A stretch of DNA of 63,660 bases from SAR202 cluster bacterium bin90 (GTDB lineage Bacteria; Chloroflexota; Dehalococcoidia; Lucifugimonadales; JADFKI01), in assembly GCA_002238855.1 (NCBI GenBank), contig MPND01000022.1:1-63660 (forward strand), read 5' to 3'. Position numbers and translations under genes: made by a program. This document shows, one piece after another, positions 16,081-25,096 of the stretch. Each line of letters begins with the position of its first letter. Within the stretch, counting starts at the first letter, position 1. The notes under the pieces are model-generated. The model was not told the DNA's origin. It saw nothing but the letters and a program-made list of their open reading frames with translations, and did not search any database.

Positions 16081-17447
16081 AACTCTACAACACTCTCTCC
16101 GGCCGTAAGGAAGAGTTCACGACCTCGGACGGCAATGTTCGCATGTATGTGTGCGGCATCACCCCCTATGCTCCGTCTCACATCGGACACGCAATGATGT
16201 CTGTCGTCTTTGACGTGGTGAGACGGTACCTGGAGTTTAAGGGGTACGCCGTAGTCCATATCCAGAATTTTACGGACGTCGATGACAAGATCATCCAGGC
16301 TGCCAACGACATCGGCATTTCAACCGACGAACTCTCTGAGACCAACATTCGTCAGTATCTTGAAGAGATGGACGCCCTCAATGTTCTCCGCGCACACACC
16401 TATCCCAGAGCCACAACTGAGATACCAGCGATAGTAAACATGATCGAGTCGCTGGAGAATCAGGGATACGCCTACAATGTGAACGGCGATGTGTATTTCC
16501 GCGTGGGCCGCAATGCCGACTACGGCAAGCTCAGCCGTCGTACCCAGGAGGACCTCCTGGCCGGTGCGCGTGTCGAAGTGGACGAGTTGAAAGAGGACCC
16601 GCGGGACTTTGCTCTATGGAAGTCGCAGAAGCCCGACGAACCAGCGTGGAGCAGTCCCTGGGGTGCAGGAAGACCCGGCTGGCACATAGAATGCAGCGCG
16701 ATGTCAATGCGGTACCTCAATGAAGGCGTCGACATTCATGGAGGAGGACAGGATCTCATCTTTCCTCACCACGAGAACGAAATAGCCCAGAGCGAGTCTT
16801 ATAGTCAGCAGAAACCATTCGCTAGATTCTGGCTGCACAATGGCTTGCTGAGCATAAACGAAGACAAGATGAGCAAGTCTATCGGTAATGTGATAACGGT
16901 TGGCGAAGCGCTAGAGCGTTTTTCTCCTCTCGCCTTGCGCCTTTTCTTCCTTAGTTCCCACTACAGAAATCCACTTGTTTTCAGTGATCAAAACATCCAG
17001 GCGCAAGAGCGTGCCATCGAACGCATCAGGAACGCCGCCACTAACAGACGCCAGCATACTAATGGCGAAGTCCTTGATGCATCGGAATTCGAGCGCACTT
17101 TCATAGGCGCGATGGACGACGATCTCAATACGCCGAGGGCGCTTGCTGCCGTGTTCGATTTGTCGAGAGAGATTAATCGTGCCTCTGAGCAAGGCAAGGA
17201 TGTGACATCTTCCCAGGATACGCTGCGGGAGTTGGTAGGCATTCTTGGTATAGATCTCGAAAGCCAGAGTTCAGACTCTGACGGTGATATTGCTCCATTC
17301 GTAGATCTTCTCGTGAATATTCGCACCGAACTTCGAGGGGCCAGACAATTCGCACTCGCCGACCGAATCCGCGATGAACTCGGAGAGCTGGGAGTCAGCA
17401 TTGAAGACTCCAGCCAAGGTACGGAGTGGCGTATCAGAGGCAATTAG
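16077..17447 (+). CDS. cysS: Cysteinyl-tRNA synthetase
   Basis: A 456-residue class I aminoacyl-tRNA synthetase. The HIGH motif reads PSHIGHAMM near residue 34 and the KMSKS loop EDKMSKSIGN near 265. Zinc ligands are visible at Cys28 (VCGITPY), the Cys in HIECSAMS, and His/Glu in FPHHENE. The C-terminal DALR-like helical domain is complete. It charges tRNA-Cys. Translation is coupled to ispF by the ATGA overlap. The FAD oxidase gene starts 26 nt later and may be in the same transcript. Confidence 0.97.
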   Translation: MKLYNTLSGRKEEFTTSDGNVRMYVCGITPYAPSHIGHAMMSVVFDVVRRYLEFKGYAVVHIQNFTDVDDKIIQAANDIGISTDELSETNIRQYLEEMDALNVLRAHTYPRATTEIPAIVNMIESLENQGYAYNVNGDVYFRVGRNADYGKLSRRTQEDLLAGARVEVDELKEDPRDFALWKSQKPDEPAWSSPWGAGRPGWHIECSAMSMRYLNEGVDIHGGGQDLIFPHHENEIAQSESYSQQKPFARFWLHNGLLSINEDKMSKSIGNVITVGEALERFSPLALRLFFLSSHYRNPLVFSDQNIQAQERAIERIRNAATNRRQHTNGEVLDASEFERTFIGAMDDDLNTPRALAAVFDLSREINRASEQGKDVTSSQDTLRELVGILGIDLESQSSDSDGDIAPFVDLLVNIRTELRGARQFALADRIRDELGELGVSIEDSSQGTEWRIRGN

Positions 17448-17473
17448 CCTTCCCCCCCAGGTGAACACAGCTG

Positions 17474-18889
17474 ATGGTGAACGGCATCCTCGCGGATATC
17501 AGAAGTATCGTCGGCGCTGAAGGCGCAACCGACGACCCCGCCAAGATGAGCCGGTTCATCGGAGATGCACTTGGTTCATTTCGCGCCTTTCGAGCAGCAT
17601 CCCGCCTAAACGCAACACCGAAAGCCGTAGTCTGGCCTGAGAATACAAGGCAAGTTTCCGAGATACTACGCTATGCGCAGCGATTCCAAGTCCCTGTAGT
17701 CCCGTACGGTGGTGGGAGCGGTGTAGCCGGAGCGGCCGCACCAATCGGCGATGGAATCGTCTTGAGTCTAGACCGAATGAACGCCGTTCTTAGCGTGTCA
17801 GCACAGGATTTCACGGCGCGCTTCCAGCCGGGCGTGGTGCTCGATGATGCCGCTTATGCTTTGGGCAGCGCAAAACTGCTCCTGGGACATGATCCATGGA
17901 GCCGCCCGATAGCTACCATCGGAGGCGCAATCTCGACCGACGGCGTTGGATACACCGCCGCACGCTACGGCTCTATGGGCGAGCAGGTGCTTGGCGTGGA
18001 GGCTGTGCTGGCCGACGGAGAGGTAATCCCAACGCGCGCCACCGCCAAGCCGACGAATGGCCTTTCCCTGGATAGTCTGCTCATCGGAACGGAAGGCACA
18101 TTTGGCATAATCACAGAGGCCACGTTGCGCGTCTTTCCACTGCCGGAGAAACGTCTCATCGCCGAGGTAGTTTTCCCAACTTTTGAAAAGGGCTTCCACG
18201 CCATCTGTCACCTGCAAGCGGAAGGCGTTCGCCCAGCAATGATTGACTATGGCACCGAATCCAACTCCGTTCCAGATACGGAGAGCGATGAAGAAGCCAC
18301 TCTGTATATTTCATTCGAGGGATTCAAGGAAGATACTGAGTTGCAATGGATGAGGACACTCGATATCTGTGGACAATACGAGGGGCGAGAAGGGTCTAGG
18401 GAAGAAGCGGAGAACTTTTGGAGGACAAGGCATTCACAGGGAGAGCGATACAAGCGAAATGTGCTTGAGAGTGACGACCCCGCGAAGGCGCGGAGAGAGA
18501 GGGCTTGGTCTCGCATGGACTACTTGCACGTCGCACTGCCGGTATCCAGCGTGCTGGATTACCGACGGCGATGCATGAAGCTGTTCGAAGACAGGGGCAT
18601 AGTGGTTCCGGAATGGTCAATCTGGGCACGACCGGAGTTCTTCTCTTTCCTCATCGTGCAGGAGCAAGACGACAACAACGGTACGCCTCAGGAGATGGCC
18701 CGAGTGGTTGATGATGTGCTTTCGATGGCGCACCAGCTAGGTGGTTCGATGGAGTATTGCCATGGAGTCGGCTTGAAGCTATCGCATTTGGCAGAAGCGG
18801 AACACGGCAATGGTCTGCAAGTTATGCGACGGCTGAAGCGCAGCGTCGACCCCGGTTACATTCTCAATCCAGGAAAGCTTCTGGGTTAG
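17474..18889 (+). CDS. FAD-binding oxidase (GlcD/VAO type)
   Basis: A 471-residue flavoprotein of the vanillyl-alcohol-oxidase fold. The N-terminal FAD-binding domain shows VVPYGGGSGVAGAA near residue 76 and IATIGGAISTDGVGYTAARYGSMGEQVLG near 140; the C-terminal domain ends with CHGVGLKLSHL and DPGYILNPGKLLG, a conserved finish in glycolate oxidase GlcD, D-lactate dehydrogenase and alkylglycerone-phosphate synthase. It probably oxidises a D-2-hydroxyacid or forms an ether-lipid-type intermediate; the sequence does not decide. It follows cysS closely on the same strand. The start ATG 17474 has only a weak upstream AGGTGA. Confidence 0.88.
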   Translation: MVNGILADIRSIVGAEGATDDPAKMSRFIGDALGSFRAFRAASRLNATPKAVVWPENTRQVSEILRYAQRFQVPVVPYGGGSGVAGAAAPIGDGIVLSLDRMNAVLSVSAQDFTARFQPGVVLDDAAYALGSAKLLLGHDPWSRPIATIGGAISTDGVGYTAARYGSMGEQVLGVEAVLADGEVIPTRATAKPTNGLSLDSLLIGTEGTFGIITEATLRVFPLPEKRLIAEVVFPTFEKGFHAICHLQAEGVRPAMIDYGTESNSVPDTESDEEATLYISFEGFKEDTELQWMRTLDICGQYEGREGSREEAENFWRTRHSQGERYKRNVLESDDPAKARRERAWSRMDYLHVALPVSSVLDYRRRCMKLFEDRGIVVPEWSIWARPEFFSFLIVQEQDDNNGTPQEMARVVDDVLSMAHQLGGSMEYCHGVGLKLSHLAEAEHGNGLQVMRRLKRSVDPGYILNPGKLLG

Positions 18890-18938
18890 GTGAGTGGGCA
18901 CCCGGAAATGCGTGAGGGCGAAGTCGCAAGGCCCCTCC

Positions 18939-19151
18939 TTATGCGAATCTCACGCTCAGGATCGATACTGCAATAAATACGACAACCATGAATATCGTGA
19001 ACTGGAACAGAACGCGCTCGACTCCGCGTCGTGTACGAAACGAGCCTTCCGCCGCTCCAAATAGACCAGTGCCTTGCCCTCTGACTTGCAGGAGGATAAT
19101 CACTACAAGAATTACGGAGATCGCAATTTGAACTATGTTTAGCCAGGCCAT
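18939..19151 (-). CDS. secG: Preprotein translocase subunit SecG
   Basis: A 70-residue protein with two hydrophobic helices (residues about 4-23 and 48-66) and the conserved loop VRGQGTGLFGAAEGSFRTRRGVER between them, which is the SecG signature. SecG is the small non-essential partner of the SecYE channel. It sits downstream of gatB and the YvcK-like gene on the same strand, about 40 nt from the latter. Confidence 0.93.
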   Translation of the reverse strand: MAWLNIVQIAISVILVVIILLQVRGQGTGLFGAAEGSFRTRRGVERVLFQFTIFMVVVFIAVSILSVRFA

Positions 19152-19192
19152 TGTATCCCTTCTTCGATGCCCAAGCGATGTGCGTGAAAGAT

Positions 19193-20521
19193 CTAGTTCA
19201 TCGCCAGCCTGATGAGTGATCTCGGCTTATTGCTTTCATGATACACCTCCATAATAGACCTCGCCAACTTGTGAGAGTCGTGCCTCACAGGATGGGCAGA
19301 GTCTATGAGGTCCTGCATATGAAGGCTAGTGCCGTTGAGAGGCTCGCCGTTATAGCGCACAGGCGTGCCAAAGAAATTTGGTCCCAGTTCCCTAGGGTTG
19401 TCGTTGGCAAGCATATTGTCAACGATGCCGGGGAAGGTGTGTCTCGTAAGCGCGTCGTGATGATCGATCACTGAATAACCTTCTGTTTCGCCCTCCTGCG
19501 TGGCAATGTTGGAAACATACACCTTAGTCGCAGAGGACGACCGGATCGCCTCTGTTATGCCCTTCACCATCAGATTGGGCAGTATGCTCGTATATAGGCT
19601 GCCGGGGCCGACGACTATCAGCTGAGCCTCTTTGAGCGCTTCTATTGCCATGGGATGCGCTTCAGCTTCAGGTGGGTCGATCATCAGGCGCTCGATTCCG
19701 CCCTGCGCCTCAACGACCTTCGACTCACCGTGGATTACCTGTCCGCTCTTCAGCTTTACGGAAAGGCGCAGATTTGCCATTGTTGCCGGGACAATTCTGC
19801 CATGCACCGCGAGCACCCTGCTCGACTCTACGAGCGCCCTGTCGAAACTCTGTGTTACGCCCGTCATTGCAGCTATGAACAGGTTTCCAAAGCTGTGGCC
19901 TTTCAGGCAATCTCCCTCGTCGAATCTGTACTGAAACAGTTCACCAACAAGTGACTCCGCATCGGACATCGCTACGAGGCAGTTACGAAAGTCCCCAGGA
20001 GGAAGTACTCCCAATTCTTCTCTCAATCGCCCCGAACTGCCTCCGTCGTCTCCTACGGTTACAATTGCAGTGATGTTGTCGGTGTATTCCTTCAGCCCTC
20101 GCAACAGCACCGACAGACCGGTACCGCCACCTATGGCGACTATCCGTGGTCCCCTTGCCAGCGAGCGACGAGTGTAAATTGTATTGGCTATGCTGTTAAT
20201 GGCGGGGGAGTCCAGAATCAGTGGGCCAACGGAGCGATAGAGTCCGAATAATGCGAGGTAAATCACCAGCCCGCCGCCGCAGAGCAACAGAACGCCTTCA
20301 AGATAGAGCGGCAGCATGTCCGGTGGGCGCAAGGTGACCAGTTCCACAAACACATACGCCAAGCCCAGAAGGCACATAAGCATGCCGAAAGCGCCGAGGA
20401 GCATCCAGCGTTTGAGGCCTATGCCGGGAGTGGCAAGTTTCAGGATATCCAGCCACGGCGCCCTCCGCTTGTGCCCGTTGACGGAGTAGAGCCTCTCGCT
20501 GCGCCTGAAAGTTCCGTTCAT
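19193..20521 (-). CDS. YvcK/CofD-like protein with N-terminal membrane segment
   Basis: A 442-residue protein whose residues about 118-420 match the YvcK (gluconeogenesis factor)/CofD-like family: IVAIGGGTGLSVLLRGLKEY, IVTVGDDGGSSGRLREELG, GDFRNCLVAM, and HSFGNLFIAAMTG. YvcK proteins bind UDP-sugars and influence cell-wall and carbon metabolism. Unusually, the first 115 residues add two or three hydrophobic helices (about 42-63 and 72-95), so the protein is predicted to be membrane-anchored. It overlaps the end of gatB by 4 nt (ATGA), implying coupled translation. Confidence 0.9.
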   Translation of the reverse strand: MNGTFRRSERLYSVNGHKRRAPWLDILKLATPGIGLKRWMLLGAFGMLMCLLGLAYVFVELVTLRPPDMLPLYLEGVLLLCGGGLVIYLALFGLYRSVGPLILDSPAINSIANTIYTRRSLARGPRIVAIGGGTGLSVLLRGLKEYTDNITAIVTVGDDGGSSGRLREELGVLPPGDFRNCLVAMSDAESLVGELFQYRFDEGDCLKGHSFGNLFIAAMTGVTQSFDRALVESSRVLAVHGRIVPATMANLRLSVKLKSGQVIHGESKVVEAQGGIERLMIDPPEAEAHPMAIEALKEAQLIVVGPGSLYTSILPNLMVKGITEAIRSSSATKVYVSNIATQEGETEGYSVIDHHDALTRHTFPGIVDNMLANDNPRELGPNFFGTPVRYNGEPLNGTSLHMQDLIDSAHPVRHDSHKLARSIMEVYHESNKPRSLIRLAMN

Positions 20522-22017
20522 GCGGACTGCCTGATTTCGTCTAGGCGCTCTTTCAGAAGCTGAGTTGCGAGTTGCGGGTTAGCTTTGCCCCTAGTTACCT
20601 TCATGACCTGTCCAACGAGGAAGCGAATTGCCTGTTCTTTGCCGTCCAGATATTCAGAGACGGGCTTTGGATTGGAGGAAATCGCCTCACTGACAGCATC
20701 GCTCAATGCGTCTGAGTCGCTGATCTGAACCAGTCCTTGCTCTTCAGCAATCTGCGAAGGCGCTTTGCCATTGTTGAACATCTGCTCAAAGACAGATTTC
20801 CCCATATTATTGCTGAGGTCGCCGCTAGCTACCATGTCCAGCAAATCGGCGAAATCTCTAGGTGAAATTCGTAGGTCGGCAATATCGCCACTCGTCTCAT
20901 TGAGGAGCCTGCCGAGTTCCCCAAGAATCCAGTTACTCACCTGCTTGGCAAATTGCTCTTCTGCATCTCCCGACAGTTTCTTCTGAGTCACGACCGACTC
21001 GTAGTAGTCAGCGGTGGCTTTGCCGATGGTGAGTAGATTAGCGTCATATTCGGATAGGCCGTATTGCTCAATAAATCGCCGCTTTCGAGTTGCGGGAAGC
21101 TCCGGCAGTACTGCACGAACATCCTGTACCCAGTCCTCAGCGACTACGAGTGGGGGCAGGTCCGGCTCCGGGAAATATCGATAATCGTGAGCGTATTCCT
21201 TAGTGCGTTGAGTGAACGTCGTGGCGGCTGATTCATCCCAGCCTCGCGTCTCCTGAACAATCAGTTCGCCCTCTTTGATGGCTTGCACCTGGCGTTCGGC
21301 TTCGTACTCCAGCGCGCCATGCACACCGCGGAAGCTGTTCATGTTTTTGATTTCGACCTTTGCGCCGAGTTCAGAACTGCCACGTGGGCGAACGCTGATG
21401 TTAGCGTCACATCTGAAGTTGCCCTCCTCCATATTGGCGCCACTGACGCCTATGTAGCGCAATATAGACTGCAGTTGGATCAGATAACTTCTTGCCTCAT
21501 CCGGACTGCGCATATCTGGCTCGCTGACGATTTCCATCAGCGGGACACCGGCGCGATTGATGTCGAGCAAACTGTAGCTCTCTCCAAAATCGTCGGACCT
21601 GTGGAACAGCTTAGCTACATCTTCCTCCAGATGGACTCTGGTGACTCCAATAGGTCTTTCACCGTGTTCGGTTTCTATATTGAGGTGACCGCCGTGCGCT
21701 ATCGGCTGATCGTACTGGGAAATCTGGTAGCCCTTCATGAGGTCTGGATATGGATAATTCTTGCGGTCGAACTTGGTGAATCCCGAAATCTCACATCCCA
21801 AAGCGAGACCGGTACGAATCACATAATCGACAGCCTTCTGATTCATGACAGGCATCGCGCCCGGCAGTCCTAAGCACACGGGGCAGACGGTCGTATTTGG
21901 CGGAGCATCCTGATACGCTGCGCTGCAGGCGCAAAACATCTTGCTTTCAGTCAAAAGCTGCGAATGAACTTCCAACCCGATGACGATTTCGTAGTCTGTG
22001 GCCTCTTGTGGTGTCAT
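20518..22017 (-). CDS. gatB: Aspartyl/glutamyl-tRNA amidotransferase subunit B
   Basis: A 499-residue GatB. The start YEIVIGLEVHSQL and the zinc-binding Cys quartet in FCACSAAYQDAPPNTTVCPVC (split as FCAC...CPVC) are diagnostic; the C-terminal GatB/YqeY domain is present from about residue 345 on, with the tail VGQVMKVTRGKANPQLA. With GatA and GatC it amidates misacylated Glu-tRNA-Gln and Asp-tRNA-Asn. gatA and gatC are not in the window. First gene of a gatB-yvcK-secG run on the minus strand. Confidence 0.97.
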   Translation of the reverse strand: MTPQEATDYEIVIGLEVHSQLLTESKMFCACSAAYQDAPPNTTVCPVCLGLPGAMPVMNQKAVDYVIRTGLALGCEISGFTKFDRKNYPYPDLMKGYQISQYDQPIAHGGHLNIETEHGERPIGVTRVHLEEDVAKLFHRSDDFGESYSLLDINRAGVPLMEIVSEPDMRSPDEARSYLIQLQSILRYIGVSGANMEEGNFRCDANISVRPRGSSELGAKVEIKNMNSFRGVHGALEYEAERQVQAIKEGELIVQETRGWDESAATTFTQRTKEYAHDYRYFPEPDLPPLVVAEDWVQDVRAVLPELPATRKRRFIEQYGLSEYDANLLTIGKATADYYESVVTQKKLSGDAEEQFAKQVSNWILGELGRLLNETSGDIADLRISPRDFADLLDMVASGDLSNNMGKSVFEQMFNNGKAPSQIAEEQGLVQISDSDALSDAVSEAISSNPKPVSEYLDGKEQAIRFLVGQVMKVTRGKANPQLATQLLKERLDEIRQSA

Positions 22018-22171
22018 AGGTTTCTTTCAGAGCTTGGTATAAAGGGCACCGTAACTGCCTATTAGTATAGGAAATCACAATCTGAAAGACAACCGAACAC
22101 GCTAGACCAGCGTACTTGCCGCGGCCGGATACCGTGAGATGAGGCAGTTCCCTCTATCGCGCTAGCTCATT

Positions 22172-23533
22172 TCAGCGAAGAGAGAGTTCAGATTCCAGTT
22201 CACCAATTGCGCCATCCATAGCCAGAACGACCTCGTCTATGTCATCCGAGGTGATGCAGAGTGGCGGACCGAGAGTCACCTTGTCGGCACTGAAGCGCAT
22301 AATGACGCCGCGATCGCGCATTTTCTCCGTAAGACGCTTGCTCACCTGTAGGCTATCAACAAACGGTGCCTTACTTTCCCGGTCGCTTACCAACTCCAAA
22401 CCTAATAGCAATCCGACGCCACGAACATCACCGACTGCAGGGTGCCTTTCCTTCATCTCATTCAGTTGGTCCAGGAAGTAAGTGCCCATCCTTTCAGAAT
22501 TGCCCACCAGATCATTCTGCTCGATTATCTCTATGTTTTTGAGGGCTACCGCGGCAGTGACCGGATGTCCTCCGAATGTGAGCGCTTGTCGGAAGATGTT
22601 GTCCTCGCCTGCGAACGCATCTGCGATGTGGGTAGATGAGATCGTGGCGGCGAGTGGCAGGTAGCTGCTCGTAATCCCCTTAGCGACGTTCATAATATCG
22701 GGGACGACGCCGAAGTGTTCCATCGCAAACATCTTGCCCGTGCGTCCAAATCCAGTGACGACTTCGTCCGCTATAAGCACGACGCCGTAACGGTCGCAGA
22801 TCTCGCGCACCATCTGCCAGTATTCTTCCGCAGGCGGTGCCAGACCCGATGCGATCGGCTCCCCAATGAACGCCGCCACCGTATCAGGATTGTGCAGCAG
22901 GATCAGCTCTTCGACAGCCTTAGCAGAGCGGTCGGCGCACTCAGAAGGAGTGTCGCTATTGAATTCGCAACGATAGTAGTTTGGCTGGGGAGCGTACAAC
23001 ATTCCCGGCATCGCGGGTTCGAAGTCGCTGAGACCTGAACTCGCTCCCATCCACATAACGCCGCCAGTTGCGCCATGGTACGAACCGCGTCTGCTGATGA
23101 CCTTGTATCGGCCGCTGTCGCCGCGCCGCTTGTGATACGCCCTGGCAATCTTTACAGCGGTTTCGTTTGCCTCAGACCCACCACTGACTGGCCAGACTCG
23201 CTCAAGGCTATTGGGCGCAAGTTCGCCCAATTTCTCGACAAGTCGAATCAGCGGAACGGTGGTCGTACCCTGCGGGAAGTAAGTGAGCCGCTGCATCTGG
23301 TCAAGCATGGCTTCGGCAATTGCCGCATGCCCGTAGCCCGCGTTGACGGATGCGTAACCGCCGTGCGCGTCAATCCAGACATTACCCTCCGAATCAGTAA
23401 CTCGCACGCCGTCGCCGCTGACCATTATCGGCGGGCCGCCTTCCTCAGCCATGGTCGTCCAGTCTGAGTTATGCATCCACAGATGATCAAGAGCCGATTG
23501 CCTGACGGAATCTATGTCGCTTGTGATTGTCAT
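22172..23533 (-). CDS. Class III aminotransferase (PLP-dependent)
   Basis: A 453-residue fold-type I aminotransferase of class III (omega-amino acid:pyruvate or similar). Motifs: VSGGSEANETAVKIARAYHKRRG near residue 113, LIADEVVTGFGRTG (Asp for PLP) near 250 and MNVAKGITSSYLPLAA carrying the PLP lysine near 280. I chose ATG 23533, which has GGAGAG six nt upstream; the frame extends to 23632 but overlaps the next gene. It lies downstream of, and is closely similar to, a second aminotransferase on the same strand, evidently an old tandem duplication. Confidence 0.92.
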   Translation of the reverse strand: MTITSDIDSVRQSALDHLWMHNSDWTTMAEEGGPPIMVSGDGVRVTDSEGNVWIDAHGGYASVNAGYGHAAIAEAMLDQMQRLTYFPQGTTTVPLIRLVEKLGELAPNSLERVWPVSGGSEANETAVKIARAYHKRRGDSGRYKVISRRGSYHGATGGVMWMGASSGLSDFEPAMPGMLYAPQPNYYRCEFNSDTPSECADRSAKAVEELILLHNPDTVAAFIGEPIASGLAPPAEEYWQMVREICDRYGVVLIADEVVTGFGRTGKMFAMEHFGVVPDIMNVAKGITSSYLPLAATISSTHIADAFAGEDNIFRQALTFGGHPVTAAVALKNIEIIEQNDLVGNSERMGTYFLDQLNEMKERHPAVGDVRGVGLLLGLELVSDRESKAPFVDSLQVSKRLTEKMRDRGVIMRFSADKVTLGPPLCITSDDIDEVVLAMDGAIGELESELSLR

Positions 23534-23589
23534 ATAACGCTCTCCGTATGGTATGCCCTTGCCTTGGTTCAACAACCGTAATTGACCGG

Positions 23590-24975
23590 CTAGGTCATCC
23601 TCGATATTCCCATTTCGCCTTCCAGCTCCCACAGCGAAAGGTCAATGGCATGCACGATTTCGTCAACTTCATCGCGAGTTATGCACAGAGGAGGACCGAT
23701 ATTCAGAATGTTGCTGTTGATTCGGAAAATCAGGCCACGCTGCTTGAATTTCTCGTTGAGCCGCTCTGGCACACGGTCGCTTGTCGAAAATCCCGCTTTG
23801 GTATTCCTGTCGCTCACGAGCTCAACCGCAAGCAGTAATCCGATGCCGCGCACATCCCCGACAAGCGGGTGGTCAATCGCAAGTCCTTCAAGTTGCTGCT
23901 TGAAGTAAGCGCCGACGTTTGCCGAATTCTCAACCAGACTGTCTCCATCGATAATCTCGATGTTCTTCAGGGATGCCGCTGCCGCAACAGGGTGTCCGGC
24001 TGCTGTGAATACGTGCCGCAGGATGTTTCGCTCGCCAGCGAATGCGTCTGCGACCTCCTGCTTCACGACGGCAGCAGCCATCGGCAGGTAGCTGCTGACG
24101 ATACCTTTCGCCACGGTCATGATGTCAGGCACTACACCCCAATGCTCAAGTGCGAACATCTTGCCGGTGCGTCCGAAGCCACAAATTACCTCGTCGGCAA
24201 TGAGCAGAACTCCGTACTTGTCACAGACCTGGCGCAGCATCGGCCAGTATTCGTCGCCCGGTACGACCGCGCCCTGTGGTATTGCTACCGGTTCGGCGAT
24301 TAAAGCCGCGACGGTCTGCGGGCCGTGGAATTCGATCATTCTCTCCACTGCCTCTGCACAGCGAACGGCACATTCAGATGGCGTCTCACCGCCGCAACTC
24401 GGTCGGTAGGGATTCGGCTGCGGGGCATGCAGCATCCCCGGATAGATCGGTTCGTAGTCGTGTCGGGGTTGATAGGGGCTGCCACCCAGCCAGAGAACGC
24501 CTGCCGTCATGCCATGATATGAGCCTATTCGGCTTATTACCTTGTATCGCCCGGGTTCGCCTGTGCGCTTGTGATAGGCTCTTGCAATCTTCAAGGCGGT
24601 CTCGTTTGCCTCTGAGCCACCGCTAACGGGGAACACGCGGGATAGGCTGCCCGGTGTTATCTCCGCAAGTTTTGCAGCGAGCCTCGCCATTGGGACGGTT
24701 GTCGTTCCCTGTGGGAAATAATGAAGATTGACCATCTGCTCGTAGGCAGCATCAGCGATTTCCGTTCGCCCATACCCAGCGTTGACGGAATTATATCCGC
24801 CGTTCACATCAATCCACGACTTGCCTTCAGAATCGACGACGCGCACTCCTTGACCGCTTTCTATGATTTGCGGCTCGCCTTCCTCTGCCATCTGCGTCCA
24901 ATCGCGGTTGTGCATCCACAGATACCGCAATGAAGCTCTACGCAGGGCTTCGTTATCGGATATTGCAGTAGTCAT
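23590..24975 (-). CDS. Class III aminotransferase (PLP-dependent), paralogue
   Basis: A 461-residue paralogue of the downstream gene, sharing the opening ...ALRRASLRYLWMHNRDWTQMAEEGEP pattern (split motif: YLWMHNRDW), VSGGSEANETALKIARAYHKRTG, LIADEVICGFGRTGKMFALEHWGVVPDIM and the PLP lysine in MTVAKGIVSSYLPMAA. The start ATG 24975 follows AAGGAG at good spacing. About 55 nt separate it from the next aminotransferase, so they are likely one transcript. Substrate may be an amine or omega-amino acid; the residues that decide this are not clear by eye. Confidence 0.92.
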   Translation of the reverse strand: MTTAISDNEALRRASLRYLWMHNRDWTQMAEEGEPQIIESGQGVRVVDSEGKSWIDVNGGYNSVNAGYGRTEIADAAYEQMVNLHYFPQGTTTVPMARLAAKLAEITPGSLSRVFPVSGGSEANETALKIARAYHKRTGEPGRYKVISRIGSYHGMTAGVLWLGGSPYQPRHDYEPIYPGMLHAPQPNPYRPSCGGETPSECAVRCAEAVERMIEFHGPQTVAALIAEPVAIPQGAVVPGDEYWPMLRQVCDKYGVLLIADEVICGFGRTGKMFALEHWGVVPDIMTVAKGIVSSYLPMAAAVVKQEVADAFAGERNILRHVFTAAGHPVAAAASLKNIEIIDGDSLVENSANVGAYFKQQLEGLAIDHPLVGDVRGIGLLLAVELVSDRNTKAGFSTSDRVPERLNEKFKQRGLIFRINSNILNIGPPLCITRDEVDEIVHAIDLSLWELEGEMGISRMT

Positions 24976-25096
24976 CTCTATCGCTCCTTACAGGGGCTCC
25001 GTCAGATTGCCCCAAGTGTACTCCGCGCCTTCGGGCAAGGCAAGGCGCAGGTGCGATATACTGGACGGGTTGACTACTTTTGAAGCGGAGGCATAA

